Shown: positions 1 to 16,509, counted from the first letter of the stretch. The stretch is 64,000 nucleotides of DNA from Pardosa pseudoannulata (GCA_032207245.1 CM063502.1:118481429-118545428), one strand, 5' to 3'. The notes: generated by a model not told the origin, from the sequence alone. Translations and numbers: made by a program.

Positions 1-103
1 ACACACACACACACACATATATATATATATGTACATATATATATGTATATATATATATATGTATATATATATATGTATATATATATGTATATATATATAT
101 ATG

Positions 104-160
<57 letters not shown>
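1..160. repeat. (CA)n then (TA)n compound microsatellite
   Basis: The window opens inside a CA repeat that turns into TA dinucleotides interrupted by regularly placed GTA steps. The left edge is cut by the window boundary. Confidence 0.95.
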
Positions 161-162
<2 letters not shown>

Positions 163-3100
163 ATGGGTGTTATGGTATAAAAAATAAAATATATAAAATG
201 TTAAAATATTGTGACATCTCGTTTATGGCGCTTCTGATCTCAAAAACATGTAGTATGGGGTTACTCAGGGTTATATAGTGGTGTGCAGCACTGGAGAGCC
301 AACTAATTAGATTGTTAATAATTAGTCACATGATGACGTGTAAGAAGAGAAACTAAATTACATAAAAGAGTTATATAAGAATAGTTGAAGTAAGCAGGAA
401 TTAATTTTGGTATATGAGAAGTAGCCAAGGTTACCAAAATGAGTAGGGATACAAGGAAGTTTCGTCAATTTTAGGGATAGTATCGATAGAAATTTATTTT
501 AAAATACAATTGTAATTAAATTATTTAGTTATGGCTAAAATATCATTATACATTTATATTTATATATACACATGTATACATATGAAATGTTTAATTTAGT
601 TAAAAAGCTATTTACAAACACATAGCATATTTACAGTACAGTATCCTAACTTCTTTTTCTTTTATAAGGTAACATTCCGTTCATTTGTTTCAAATACAAT
701 GACCAAATTTTGCTTTAATAACGAATAATTTACACGGCAGAACTTTAATAAGTTTTGTGGAAATCTTTTCATGCAATTCCAACTTTTCAAAATATGTTTA
801 ATTTATATTTTCCTGTTAAAGACGAATGCTCATAAATATTCGTTTAACGGTAAAATAATTGATTTTCGTTTCATTTTATATTTTCCTTTTCTCTAATTAA
901 GAAAGTTGTAAAACCTATTTATTTAAAATCATGTTATTACATATTGAAAATCTTGATACAAGGTGGCTTTATTTACATAATTAGAAATTTATTATGGAAA
1001 CATGTATGTTCAATATCAAAGTTTAAGCGGGAGTTGAATTTATTTCACTTTAGCAGTTATTTCATCATTTATGGTTCGTTGCGAGGGATTTCACGGCAAA
1101 TCGAGTTCCTGAAACAGCCTTTCAGTTTAAAATTTTATTTTTATTTTTTAATGGTCCAAAATTTTATGTTTAAACTGTTCAATTACCGAAGGCAAATAAT
1201 TTTTTCCCCACTGCGTAAGATAAGAAACCACTGGCTGTAATGATGAACATTTACACTAAGATCATCAATTTTACGATGATAAAAGGTATTCAAATTAAAC
1301 TTCGCATGGAAAACTCCTGTAAATATTGAATATATTTCTTGGAATAAAAATTAATCTTAAATTAAGAGTCTTGCAAATTCATAAATTTCAAAGTATTAGA
1401 AATAAAATTTTCCGTCTAAGTTAGAAACTACCACACTTAATAAAAATTACTTTTCCTAAGTAGTTTTAAATTAATTAATAACTCTTAGCCAGTACGAGCA
1501 TGAAGTGTGATATTATAAGTGGTAAGTCTGAAAGTATTAAGATGATGAAACTCTTTGGAAAATTTGTTAAATTTTCTAAAAAAATTGCAGAGTAACACGA
1601 GGAACCAGAAATTTGGAATATTTCATTAGGGAAAGAACGAAATTAAATTTTATGATTTATATCCTAATTTTGTTAACGAAACTAACAGAAATTACAGAAA
1701 AAGTAGTAAGATGCAGATTAAAAAGTAGAATCAATAAATTATGAAATATAGGAATTTATAATTTTTATTGAGTTGCCTGAAAAATTATTTGTTTAATTGC
1801 AATTTTTATATCTGAATGTAGAATAAACATTATGAAAGAATCACCAGACTGATGTTTTCTTGAACTAAATTTTAAATTTAAAAATATCAAAGCATACTCA
1901 AGGATATTGAATAGTGTAAAATGTAGTATTTTCTTTCGAATTCCCTGCATCTGCAGAAAAGGGACCACTTACTTTTATTGCACTATAAAAAACAAACTAC
2001 TATCTAGGGCTTTTAAGAATTTAAAATAATTTAAATTTTACTGTAATGCAACTAAGATTATTTTACGGCCAGTATTCACCTTTTAATACATGAAAGACTT
2101 TGTATTGCTTTATTTTAGTAGTAGAGTAAGCTTGAAGGTAAAAAATGTTCTCTAAAGTGAAACCGAAGAGATGTACTTTAAAAGCGACAGCTGTACAAAT
2201 CAGTCATATTTGCATAAATAGGGAGTATTACAGTAACGTGAAGTCTTCTGGAGAAGAGTAAGATATAAAGTGAAATATTACAGATTTAGACGTTTATTTT
2301 TAATATTAAAACATTTATCAGGCGCCAAGTTTAGGAGTCCAATACTATAATAAAGATTGTGAATAGTAGCAAATCAACTGAGAAATAAAAGGAAGTGGTA
2401 CTTAAAACGGTAGAAATTCTGAATGGAAATATGTAGAAACTAAGCTATGTAAGTAAAAGCAGTATTAATATTAGTTTGAATGTAATAGTATATAAGCTGA
2501 ATAGTCACGACTTAATCACGGTGGGACAATTTTTGATGTAAAATTATAATTTAATCTAAATTAAGTGTTTAAAAATTTTAATTGTTCTTTATGATAAGTC
2601 AAAATATTTACCCTTCTTTGATAATTCTCATAAAGTCGTACATTGAAGTTGTCATGAACGTTGTTGTATTCATTCTATATTCTCTGCAATACGTTTATCA
2701 CTGTCATAGTATACCACGGAGAATATCAAGTCAAAGCAACAAAAAAACTTCTCTCAAAAAGAGAATTTGGTTTCAATCCAGAAAATATCTAAACTTTATT
2801 ATCTAGTTGATCATGTAAAATTTGAAAAAATATCTATATGAATCTATGACATTGGGAATTGAATATAGTGTCCTAGTAAATACTTTTAAATGCAATAGTA
2901 CATGCTTTTTGTAGCTTTATGTTTATGATATGGACATTTTATTTTATAAAAATAATATTATACATGACTGGAGGTGTGATACCAAGCAAAATTGGTCTGG
3001 AATATGAGAACTTCTGATAAAAAATAACCGTTTTCCTTACTACAATAATGTATTTCAATAACGGGTGAATCAGACATAACTTCCCCGTATATTAAGAGCT

Positions 3101-3514
3101 GTGATGCAATTAGAATCCCCAGGTGAGTTAGTTTTATCTATAGAAGAAAAGTTTTTTGCTTTAGGAGGAGATAAAAAATTATATTAAACATCTTTCCCCT
3201 CGAGATTTTTACGTTCTCTAGGGAAGTATTTCACTCTAGGGTATGTCATTTTCTTGGAGTTGTTTCATTATTGATTGGAAGAAATAAATTACCTTTTATC
3301 CTACGCATATTAACCATATAAGGTTCGATTTTTTTACATTCATTCATAAAATACTTCCTCCATTCAGTCTGTTTTAATATTTATTTAACTAAATATAAAC
3401 ATTTATGTAACTCTTAATGTAAACGAAAATGTATGCAAACTTCAGGATTTTTGAAAAATTTTTGGCCAAGGTAAACAAAAAATTAAAAGACACTAACAAA
3501 ACATAAATGTAATG

Positions 3515-3515
<1 letters not shown>
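161..3515. other. AT-rich intergenic DNA, no gene seen
   Basis: Only short AT-rich open frames are present (for example 944-1240 and 2582-2806). They show no recognisable domain, no coding-like composition and no convincing splice context. No SINE, transposase or RNA gene was recognised. Confidence 0.6.
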
Positions 3516-3776
<261 letters not shown>

Positions 3777-3777
<1 letters not shown>

Positions 3778-3899
3778 AAGTAATTTAATTATTATTCAAT
3801 ATATTTCGTACAAAGCTTTTAGGTCAAAATTTTGCAAACTCGTTTTTTATAATTTTCAGAGTCTTTTAAAGCTTACTTTTTTATACGAGTATACATATG

Positions 3900-3934
<35 letters not shown>

Positions 3935-4084
3935 TATATATAATATATACACACACACACACATATGTATACTCGTATAAAAAAGTAAGCTTTAAAAGAC
4001 TCTAAAAATTATAAAACGAGTTTGCAAAATTTTGACCTAAAGAGCTTTGTACGAATATATATTGAATAATAATTAAATTACTTT
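3777..4084. mobile_element. 308-bp foldback (inverted-repeat) element
   Basis: The left arm, from AAAGTAATTTAATT at 3777, reads back almost perfectly as the reverse complement of the right arm ending AATTAAATTACTTT at 4084. The arms are about 150 bp each and differ by a few substitutions and short indels (for example C4 versus CTC near the AAAGCT motif, and T6 versus T4 after ACTCG). The centre is a (TG)n(TA)n(CA)n tract that is itself self-complementary, so the whole unit can fold into one hairpin. The form suggests a non-autonomous foldback or MITE-type element, or a palindromic duplication. No coding capacity is present. A TA target duplication cannot be read because the left flank is (TA)n. 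Confidence 0.85.
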
Positions 4085-5098
4085 AATGTGTTTTAAAATT
4101 TAGTTTTTTGAAATATTTTGTTAATTTTTAAAATTTTCCTTTCAATTTAATTTTTTAGAAATCATTTAAAACTTTTACCTATCACTTTTAATATACACTA
4201 CAGTAAATATGTTTTCTCTTCTTTAAGTTTTGACTTAAAATGGATTAGTAAAACTTAATTTAAATTTAAAAAGTCTAAAATTATCAGGAAAATTCAATGT
4301 ATAGACATAAAAACATTTTTATAAACTAACTATTCAATCAACAATCAAAATGATATTCAAATACACTTTTAAGTAGTAAAGAAGCAAAGTTCGTCGAAAG
4401 AAATGAAAATTAAAAAGCAAGGACAATTTAAAAATATAACAAACTATTCCAAAAAATTTAATTAAAAATGACTTGATTTTTAAAATTATTTTGTGAGATT
4501 GATTTATTTATACTTTAAATATATGCGTAAATAGTGCTTCATAAATTAATAAGTACATAAACACTTTATAGCATTAAACAACCTTTCAAATATTGCTGCT
4601 CATAATTATCAGAAATTATAAATAACGTATTTTTAAAAAGCATCTTTAATATTGGATGATATTTTCAAAAACTACAAAGAAACATTGACTCTTACGGGGA
4701 AGAATTAAATATTTTATAAAGAAAGTAATCTCTGAAATAACATGCACTTACTTGTAAATAAGTAAATCTAGATAAGAGCAAAAAAGAAAGCGAAAGTATT
4801 TAATTTATTCATAAGACCCTTACCTTTTAGGTTCTATTCCCACTATCGATGAATGTTTAGTCACATGACCTCATACAGTTGTACAGTAGTGTTGGAATTG
4901 GATTATCCAAAGATAAAATCGAGAACACTTTCTGAGCAAATATTTTCTTTGAGAACGGTTAGGCAAAAAGTCATATAGGTATGTATTAAACACTATGTTT
5001 AGATTGCTTTTAGTATGAAATGAAGAAAAATAATATAATTCCTCATTTAAAATTTCTAGATATTGATTACGGAGTTTAATATACCGAAGGAGATTAGG

Positions 5099-5271
5099 TT
5101 TAATTATGTTTGAAGCACTAAGATATACTGGTTTGCCACACAAGGGTTAATGAGTCTAGGACCTACTGCTTTAAGTCGATTCTGAAAGACCGATACATGT
5201 CAGCAGCGGGATTCGAACCCATGAACTCCGCTACCGAAAAACAGCACTCTTCCATTCGGCCATCTTTCGTC
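5099..5271 (-). mobile_element. tRNA-derived SINE with 12-bp target-site duplication
   Basis: Read on the minus strand, the element starts near 5271. It has an A-box-like TGGCCGAATGG (complement of 5252-5262) and a B box GGTTCGAATCC (complement of 5209-5219), the two internal pol III promoter elements of a tRNA head. A non-tRNA body follows, containing TTAAAGCAGTAGGTCC. The direct repeat AAGGAGATTAGG lies at 5087-5098 and again at 5272-5283, exactly flanking a 173-bp body, as target-primed insertion would leave. The head does not form an intact tRNA, so it is not a tRNA gene. Related copies lie at about 16.6, 18.3, 24.1, 55.6, 60.3 and 60.8 kb. Confidence 0.88.
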
Positions 5272-5470
5272 AAGGAGATTAGGATAAATGTCTCAAGATG
5301 TATATATTCAATAGAATCCACTGTTAATATTTCTCGTATGCAGGTATGTCTGAGTACGTATAGGCATATATAACCACTCTACATTACTATAAAGGCTTAT
5401 TTACTTATATAATCTGATAGTACTCAGAGCCAATAGTGTTGACCTATAGAAAACACCCATGTGTAACACC

Positions 5471-5485
5471 CATATATATATATAT

Positions 5486-5519
<34 letters not shown>
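5471..5519. repeat. (TA)n(TG)n microsatellite
   Basis: A TA run passes into a TG run. Confidence 0.95.
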
Positions 5520-5521
<2 letters not shown>

Positions 5522-5945
5522 AGGAAAATTCTCAGGGGTTTTCAAATCTGAAGTCAAGGGCTAAAAATACCCGCGTTCTTTTGCATTCCCCTTTTAACCC
5601 CTAGCCTAAATTGACCACTTTGACTACAGTTTACACCTTTAGAGAAGGGGGTCTGACCATTTATAACTCTACATTGACCTAGAGGACAATTTAGGAAATT
5701 TGAAACAAAAAGGAAATGCAGGCTGTCGCAGGTAGATTTTTCTAGAGATTTTTCCACAGATGTTGACCAGGTGTTAAGGGCCTTTTTACATATAACTTCA
5801 TGTTAGCTGACCCCTCAGTTTGTTCTGTCCGTATGATGAAGTGGCTACCCGTCCTCCAAAGTTATCTTAATAAAGGTCTTTAGCTAAAACGGTGTCATTT
5901 TTATGGGCCATGACTGCAACCACCCATCTTGAAATCCGTCTTATT
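5520..5945. repeat. Unclassified unit bounded by two microsatellites
   Basis: A segment with more G and C than its surroundings, bounded on the left by (TA)n(TG)n and on the right by (CA)n(TA)n(TG)n. The minus-strand open frame at 5554-5757 has no recognisable domain. The setting suggests an old interspersed repeat, but no family, terminal repeats or second copy was identified. Confidence 0.35.
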
Positions 5946-6010
<65 letters not shown>

Positions 6011-6031
6011 CGTGTGTGTGTGTGTGTGTGT
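5946..6031. repeat. Palindromic compound microsatellite (CA)n(TA)n(TG)n
   Basis: A CA run, a TA run and a TG run occur in series, so the tract is its own reverse complement in composition. This is the same layout as the centre of the foldback element at 3777-4084. Confidence 0.93.
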
Positions 6032-6099
6032 TTGTATATGAATGTCTATATAGGGGTTTTGGGTAAAAGGTTTCATGGAGTGAAATTTCAAAATTCTAG

Positions 6100-9000
6100 G
6101 TTAAAATATTTATATTTTGCCACATTGTATCTACCTTGCTAGTAAAAGATAAATTTCTTTTATTTTTTCCCGTTTATTTTTTACCAGTCAGATGACCATG
6201 CAATTTCATTGCAATTTATTCTGTAGATCATACAAATACGAATTTAAGAAAAACTACAATAACTAAGTAATAACGAAGTTAAAAATTTTTATTGTAAAAC
6301 TTAGAAATAACAATAACATCAAAGTGAAATAAATATTTATATAGATGTTAGTAAATATAAATAATTATGTAAATGCATTTATACTGCAACATCTTGTGCC
6401 AATAGGGGTTCTGTTGTTGTACCAGTTGGGTTAATTGCTATATGAAATATATTTAGGAATAAATACATATGTTCATAATGCTTTTTAATTCATTTGAACA
6501 ATAATGACATCAAAAACCATGTTGTTGGCAGTTTGGATTTTGGGTAGGGCAATCAGATTTTTCTCAGCAGAACTAATCCATGGAATCTTCATCAGTGAAA
6601 CCTGGCTAGGATACTTTTCCCTTGATTTGTTCCTCTTGGAGGTTTTTATTTGTTTCTTCATCAATTTTTACTTTTGCTTCATTTCATTTTTAGGTTGTTG
6701 CTCATGAAATGTATTTTTAGTCAAGTTTACTTAAATTGATATTTACTATCGTTTTCCAGTAGTAGACTAACTTCATTTCACCACCATACAAATATGGCTT
6801 TACTTCAGGGGCGATGAAATAGAATTAGCTTTTTCTTTAGTTTAGAAGAATTTTATTTTGGTAAAGAAGTATAGATATTCAGTGCAGAGATCACTGCTTG
6901 AGATATAGAAATATCTTCTGTTATTAGACCATTGTTGTTTTTGTTTCTACAGCATTTTGTCCGGTAGGTTATTCAGTAGTTTGAGGGTGATCAGTCCCTA
7001 CCCATATCAAGAAGTCTTCATCAACAAAACAATCTTTATCGAATAGACAAAGTTTTCAATTACTGCAGAATCTTTGAGGTGTCATGAAATGTTCTGCATA
7101 TGTAGATCTGTCTTTTAAAATGTACATTTCGTCATCATATTTTTACTAACATCCAGAATTGTGTCTCCTGGTTTCATACCCCAAGCAGTATTTCGTTTAA
7201 AGTTCTGCATTTAACCTTTGAAATTAGTATTCTATAAAATCATAGTTTACACTCTGCCAATTGTTACACTACATTAGCTACCCCAGCTAAACTAAAACAA
7301 ATTGTCACTTATGGCATCATCTTATACATTGATATAATTAAATAGCCATAAAATTTTAAGTACCTAATCACTTGCCTGCAATCCAAGCTTTACGTGGTAC
7401 AGTAGTTTACATATAATTCTAAGGTGTATACCACAAATAAAAATATACTCTATAAAAATTAAATGACGCTAAATTACGTTAACACGGTTTATGTTCTTGC
7501 TAATGGCTGCAGGTTTTCCAATGATCGTCGAGGAAATCAAACAGAATAGTACCATAATCTAGCGAGATATACATTTACTCTGGTTGTTAAATTCTAGTTT
7601 ACTGTTGACTCAGTGCAACAAATTGGTCTCTCATACAAAACACATATGTATGCGTGTATACATGTTTGAATAAAATTTGAAGTAAGTTGGTTGTTTCACT
7701 TCTTTTGCCAGAATAATTCCATCATATTACTTCTCTTAGAGTAATAGCAACCACTGGGAATAACACCTGTATGATTTTCGTGTGTTGGCTGACTTCTGGC
7801 AGTAGACAAACGGAATGAATGTATTCATTTAATATTTGTCACGAAAAATGGAAAACACTTTCTATCGTTCATGATAAGGGGAACTAAACATTCATTTTCT
7901 CAAAGCTTGATGGCAGTTTTCCAGATGTTTCGCACTAACATTCACTATAGCACAGAAGATTAAGTTAATTTACAAGTTTACAGATATTACTGAACTGGTT
8001 TACTGAGAGAAGACTATTTTTCTTCAAAAACAGACATTTTTCCTTTCCCAGCAGACATGAATCTGGACTTTTTCCTTCCGCACTGAATAAGACAAAACGT
8101 TTCCTGTTTGCCGCGAAATTGTGGCGATGAGCCAATGCTTTTTCACTACACTCATTAGTATGCAGTACCAGAACGAGTTAAGTCTTAAAAATCCCTGGCT
8201 ATGATTTTCCTCGAGATATTAATTTATCGAAGTGAGTTGTTTATAGAATGGAATTTGTTTTAGATTCCTTTTCCGGTACTGAGGAAGTAGAAAATATAAA
8301 CAGTAGAGTTATAAAATTACCCGAAAAAGTGTTTAATTTCGAAAATATTCCAGAGTACTTGGCTTCGAGTAAGTGATAATTCAATATTTAAAGATAATAA
8401 AACATGTATGTATATGGTGCTAGATACTGTCCTTTTTCTATGGCAATGCAGGAAATAATAAGCTGGAATTTATGAATTCATCTAACATTTAAGGCAAACT
8501 ACTAAATTTTTCCGACAGAAAGATTTAAAGTTTGTTCATTAATGTAATATGGTGCTCAACTTTATACGTAAGAAAATTCTCTTGGGTGAATTATAATAGA
8601 GCATTAACAAAGAATGAAACTAAAGTTTTGTTTCTCTTATTAGAGGCCAGTATTTATTCCCCACAAAATATAATAACTTTAATTCCTTAATTTCGTTAAA
8701 ATATACTGCTTATTTTGGAACAATAAAATAGGTATGAAAATTTTTATTAATGTTTAGAATTTTCAGCTACAATTGTTGTAGTATGACTTAGACTAATTGT
8801 CGATATTTATGCCAAAGAACTGGAGGACACTTCTATATATCTCTCGAAATCGTCATTTTCATTTCTGCACCAGTAATTAAACAAAAGATTAATATCACCA
8901 TATGAAGATTGTAAGTTGGAAATAAATTAAACACTGCTCATCCTTGTACAGTTTAAAATTTTTATACTCTGCAATGCACTAAGCTTTTTGATGCATTTGA

Positions 9001-9460
9001 AACTATCAACTCAAAACCCTTCGTTTAAGAAAACTGCTGCAACTACCCTTGGAATCAGATGGTTTAAACAAACCTCTTGTGCTGTTCTCTTTTATTATTA
9101 GTATTAGTTAAATAAAAATTGTTATCATAAAATAGTAGACTTTTGTTAAACATCTTTTGAAGGGTTATTTATTGAAAGTAATATAAACTAACTAGCATAT
9201 AGCCCATATGACGGGATCAGTAAAATTTTTAACTTTCCAGAGTTGTAAAGTACCCTATGAGGCAAGGAAAAAAAATGGTTTGTTTTTTGTCTGAGACTTA
9301 ATGGGTACATGATCAATAGTTTGTTTAACTTCATACTCCTCTAAAGTCTCCCAAATACTATGAATGCAGTTTTGAATCCCGCTGAATGCATTTAGAAAGG
9401 TAATAGAAAGTTTTCTTAGCTACGTCGAAGTTATCGTCAAGTTCTTCCCTAGTTTGCCGA
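6100..9460. other. Intergenic DNA, no gene seen
   Basis: No coding exon, RNA gene or recognisable element was found. The open frame at 6504-6707 is short and hydrophobic, as expected from T-rich sequence, and has no supporting features. Confidence 0.55.
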
Positions 9461-9468
9461 AGTTCAAC

Positions 9469-9560
9469 AGCGATACTCGGAAAGCGATGTCAAATAGCGA
9501 GGGGTACAGTTAAATCCCAAACAGCGAGCGAGCTAGATCAGTGATACAGCGATCAGCGAT
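9469..9560. repeat. Cluster of AGCGA motifs
   Basis: AGCGA occurs seven times in about 90 bases, in a locally GC-richer patch. Spacing is irregular, so this is not a clean tandem repeat. Function is unknown. Confidence 0.5.
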
Positions 9561-12078
<2,518 letters not shown>

Positions 12079-12119
12079 TCTTGTAACAAAAGATTATTTG
12101 TGCTTGATACCTTACACCG

Positions 12120-14790
12120 TGAATGTAAAGCTTGTGAAATCAGATTCAACTGTAAAAAAATAGTACTGTAAAAGACAGAAAGACGGGAAACATGATAAGC
12201 ATTGACGTAATACATAGAAGTAAGTATTTTTATAAAACAGGATAATACTATAATACGTGAGTAGAAGGCAAAAATGGACAGCAAGCTCTGTAGGAAGAAC
12301 AGGCATTTTAACAAAAGGGAATTCTATTGGAAAAGTCGTATTGTGTTAATATTTGTATCATAGTTAACTCGACTCTGTGTGTAAATTAATATCGGAAATT
12401 TCATTAAAGCAATTATAAAAGTACACTAAAGGTTTTTTAAATTTTAAATCATAAAGAAAAAATCATGAGAGTGCAATGAATAACTTAAGTAAGTGAGTGA
12501 CTAAGTGAGTGATTTTGCATTATTTCCTTTCTAAATGAACTGATTTTGAAATAAATATAATTCGAAACACTACTTTTAAAAATTCGAAGAAAAGAAATGG
12601 TGGATAAAATATTCAGCTTAAAATTTAATTTTAACGATTCGTTTCTTGTAGTATACTGAAATTTTTATCGATCACTGCCTCTGTTTTCTGTCTTTAAAAG
12701 CAAAGTTTTGTTTAGAAGGATTTAATACATCCCAAAACATCGGCTGAATATTCATAAGCATTTAGAAGTATTGATAAGATTAGCTCACTTGTAAACATAG
12801 TTAATACATGTCTTTTAACAAGTTGTTCAGCATAAAACAGCAAGAAAATAATCTTATTTTATAAGAGAAATAACTCACTTCTTTAAATGAAAAGCTTTTT
12901 CATTTGTTAGCTTTAAATTTTATGTACTTAGGCATAAATCTCTTTAAAGCTGAGAAAATTATTAAATTACTCACATTTAAATATTCAATGGTAATGTAAA
13001 ACGAAGAATGAATGGCTTTTTATCGTTATCCAAATCTATTAAACAAATAAAGAGAGATTAGAGAATGTGTACGTGCAAAACTGAAGTACAAATGATTTGA
13101 AAATGTATGAAAATAAATCGTTTTTTTTTCATATCCGTTCAGCATTATAATATGCATACTGTAATATAGTTATGTTTAGTATCTGCGAAAAAGTACAAGG
13201 TACATATTTATGCATAAAATATCTATATTTAATACATTTTATCCCTTAAAAATAGATTTTAAAATAAAAATAAAAAAACATTTAGCATATATCACCACCA
13301 AGATACATTTTGAAAACAAAGGACAATAATAAATAAATGTACGTGAATGGTGATTACGCCAACTATAGTTAGGCCAAACATGTTTAAGACATCTAAACCA
13401 AAAAGGATAATAAAGCATAATGTTGGTGAAACTATTAAATACAGCTCATTTCAAGACAGAAATGAGCATGGTAACAAAGAAACACTATCTTATCGTAAAG
13501 AAATATATTGATAAAGTATTTATATGATTTTTGCATGAATTTACTCGAAAATCCCCAAAAGTTTGTACTATATCTTATAATTATCAGCTTCGCTCTTTCA
13601 AGCTATTGCAGAAAATATCTTTCTAACGTATTTGAAGACACCTATACAAGCGGACCTTTTTTTTACATTAGTGACTTTTCTTTCATGATAGTAGTAATCA
13701 AATACTTGAAATCCTTCTGCATCTGTAGAGAACACACTAATAAACACGAACATCATCTATTCACACAAGTCGTTTTTTTGAATGCGTATCACATGTGAGA
13801 AAGAAACTCGAATTTAAAAATCATGTTACTAAAATATAAAGGCTAAAGAAAATAAATTCTTCGACTATAACATCATTTGCAGATAAAATAAATGCAAAGG
13901 CAACACTCTTTTGGCAGAGACACGGACGTTTTATAGGGAAACTAGTTGAATATATAGGAAAAAAGGAGAATATTTCAGTTGAGAGGGGCAATTAACAGAA
14001 GTAAAAAGCAAATTTCTATAGAGAAGATTAACAAAGAGACATATTTAATTTATTAATCTCCTAATGGTTATGAAAGCAATATCTGACATTAAATAATTAT
14101 GATATAGTGGATCTATGGAATAAAAACAACTTTAATATGAGAACCCGGTATACTTGCTATGAATTTCATAGTGAGCAGATTTGTATATCATCTAACAATA
14201 TCTTGAATAGATTGTAATAGAAATATCTTCTATTTAGTTTAGTCATTTATCTCTTGTTACAACATATTTTGGGTAGATATCTTGACACTTCATTATCCAT
14301 ATATTTTTGTTATTTTACTTTATTTTTAACAATTTTTATTAGTTATCTAAGGAATGATTATTTATGATATGTAGATTAATATTTGAAATATTTTATAGAA
14401 TGTAAATTTTTTCTTAACAAAACATTTTGCTAAATGATTGTAAATATTGTGAATAAATATATATATTTCGATATAAATTGAGTATATTTTGCTTTTTTTA
14501 AAGAAATAGTCACAAAGTGACAGTGTGTAAAGGTATAAGAAATGAATAATTTTGCTTAAGAACTTTCTAGACTTCTGCAAAGAAATATAAAACATGGAAT
14601 TATCTGAATCATACATTTCATATTGAATAGGTATTATGGGATAAATATAAGGTTATAATATGGTTTCTCATATTTATACCTCTTTTGATTTTGAACTTAC
14701 GTTTATTTACAAACGTTTAAAACTAATGTGAACTAGTGCAAATAATATAAAGAGTTTATTATTAGGTCAATCGTAAAAGGGTACTTGAAA
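12120..14790. other. Intergenic DNA, no gene seen
   Basis: AT-rich. The open frame at 13508-13798 has no domain, start context or splice signal that would support it. Confidence 0.5.
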
Positions 14791-14804
14791 GCAAATTTAA
14801 AGCT

Positions 14805-14835
14805 AATTCTAAACAGCAATAAGCTGTTTAGAATT
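14805..14835. other. Perfect 13-bp hairpin
   Basis: AATTCTAAACAGC at 14805-14817 pairs perfectly with GCTGTTTAGAATT at 14823-14835 around a 5-base loop (AATAA). Pairing does not extend convincingly to microRNA-precursor length, so no RNA gene is called. Confidence 0.75.
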
Positions 14836-15339
14836 TTATTTAAAGCTTAGAGTTATATGAAATATTGTTTATTAACATAAACAATTCTTAAGATATATTT
14901 AACAATAAAAGTAAAAAGTAAAAACTGTTATATTTATTTTTCAAACTAGTGAAAGATAGACGTAATATTTTATTTTAAAATAAATATTGCGAATAATCTT
15001 CTGTTAATGTTTTATTGAATCCTTTTCTAATTATCTGGTGCAACTAAATCATTTTCTCATTCTTTTCTATAAGCTGTATATAGGGATATCACACTTAATG
15101 ACATAAATTGTAGAAAAAGAGAATTATGGTTGGAAATGCGTAAAATATAATTTAACAACTATATACTAACGATTCTCAATGTCCGAAAAAGATTTGTAAT
15201 TTTTTTTATCTTATCTGCTACACAAAAAATAAAATTTAGTGGAAATATATGAATTATGGAATAGCATATAAAAAAATGTTTATATGAGAATATGTTCAAA
15301 CTGATCATGACACATATTGACCCAATCTTAGTATGACGG

Positions 15340-15480
15340 ATAATGACCAACGGTATGTGGTCCAAGTCGTACCAACCACAGACGTGGACATGGAATGAAG
15401 ACAATCAAGTACCAAACCGGGCCCATATGGCCGTGAGATCCTCCAGGCTTAAACCATAGAATGAAGACGAGGTATATAGG
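15340..15480. repeat. GC-richer patch, possible old interspersed repeat
   Basis: It stands out from the AT-rich flanks and contains near-identical short repeats (ATGGAATGAAGAC at about 15390 and ATAGAATGAAGAC at about 15459). A GGTTTAAGCCT stretch on the minus strand loosely resembles a pol III B box, but no A box is correctly placed. Family unknown. Confidence 0.3.
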
Positions 15481-16509
15481 TTTTATAGTGTAATTGCAAT
15501 TATATATGTCATTTCCTTTGGATAACCATATAAATATAAATTTTATATCTGGTGGGAGATTATGGTTACAGATATGATGATAATAGTTACAAGACAATCA
15601 AACCTCCCCAACCCATTCAACAATTTGTGTATTTGGACTCCTACCAATTATTCACAGTAAAATTGGAATGAATTAGTACTCTTTCCTACTTAAACAGTCT
15701 CTTTACTGTTGATAATATAAAACATCGTTTAAATGCAATATGAAGCTACCAAGAATACAGTTAACTGTTCAGGCAAGACACGATCCAATAATGAGATTGC
15801 CCATTATGCTAACCAGCCATTTAGAGAACGGTGGTTCCTGTCTTTGAGGAAGGATTACATGATATATGGATTATGACACATACATGTCTGTTGGAATTGT
15901 TGAAGGAGAAATTAAATATTCCTGTTTCATATAAAGTTTATTTTTGGTTATGCCTCTTCTTTCTCTTACTTCCACCAAAACTAGCAAATGAAGTGGAAAG
16001 GTTCTTAGGTCATTTTTTAAAAATCTTGAACAAGAATTTTCTCCATGTAGAGTTTATGAAGCCTCGCGGTCACACGTTGTATACCAGTTTGCTGAATTTA
16101 TGTTAAAACAATCATGAGAAAAGAAAACAATGAATGCAAATACAATGAACTATTTTAAAGTCGTGCTTTATCCATTTAATTTTTGAATAAAATATAGTTA
16201 TATAGTTAATTGATTCAGTTTCAAAATTTTATTGCATTACAAAATTTTGTTGACCAAAACTTTGTTTCAAACTGCAAGAATTAAACATATTCTGCTGTAC
16301 AATATTGTAAAGGATATTTAAATTCAATGGGGTTTATAAAGCAAAATATTGTTAAAGATATCATTCTCAGAAGTTGCTTATTTTAAAATGAATTCAGAGA
16401 GTACTATTTCAATGACTCAGTAGCTGTAGAGTAGAACTTTTGAGAATATTTATTGTACATATACTTTACACAGCAGAATTGCTAAAATACATTTGTTCGG
16501 AGTACTACA

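Noticed and set aside
944..1240. A 98-codon plus-strand gene
   Set aside because: It begins at a non-ATG codon, has low-complexity T-rich codons and no recognisable motif.
5200..5275. A tRNA gene at the SINE head
   Set aside because: A and B boxes are present, but the acceptor and anticodon arms do not form a consistent cloverleaf, and the sequence continues into a SINE body with a target-site duplication.
13508..13798. A 96-codon plus-strand gene
   Set aside because: AT-rich composition, no domain, no splice or promoter context; such lengths occur by chance.
14793..14850. A microRNA precursor around the 13-bp hairpin
   Set aside because: The stem does not extend to about 22 paired bases per arm, and the outer TTAAAGCT stretches are direct repeats, not complementary arms.
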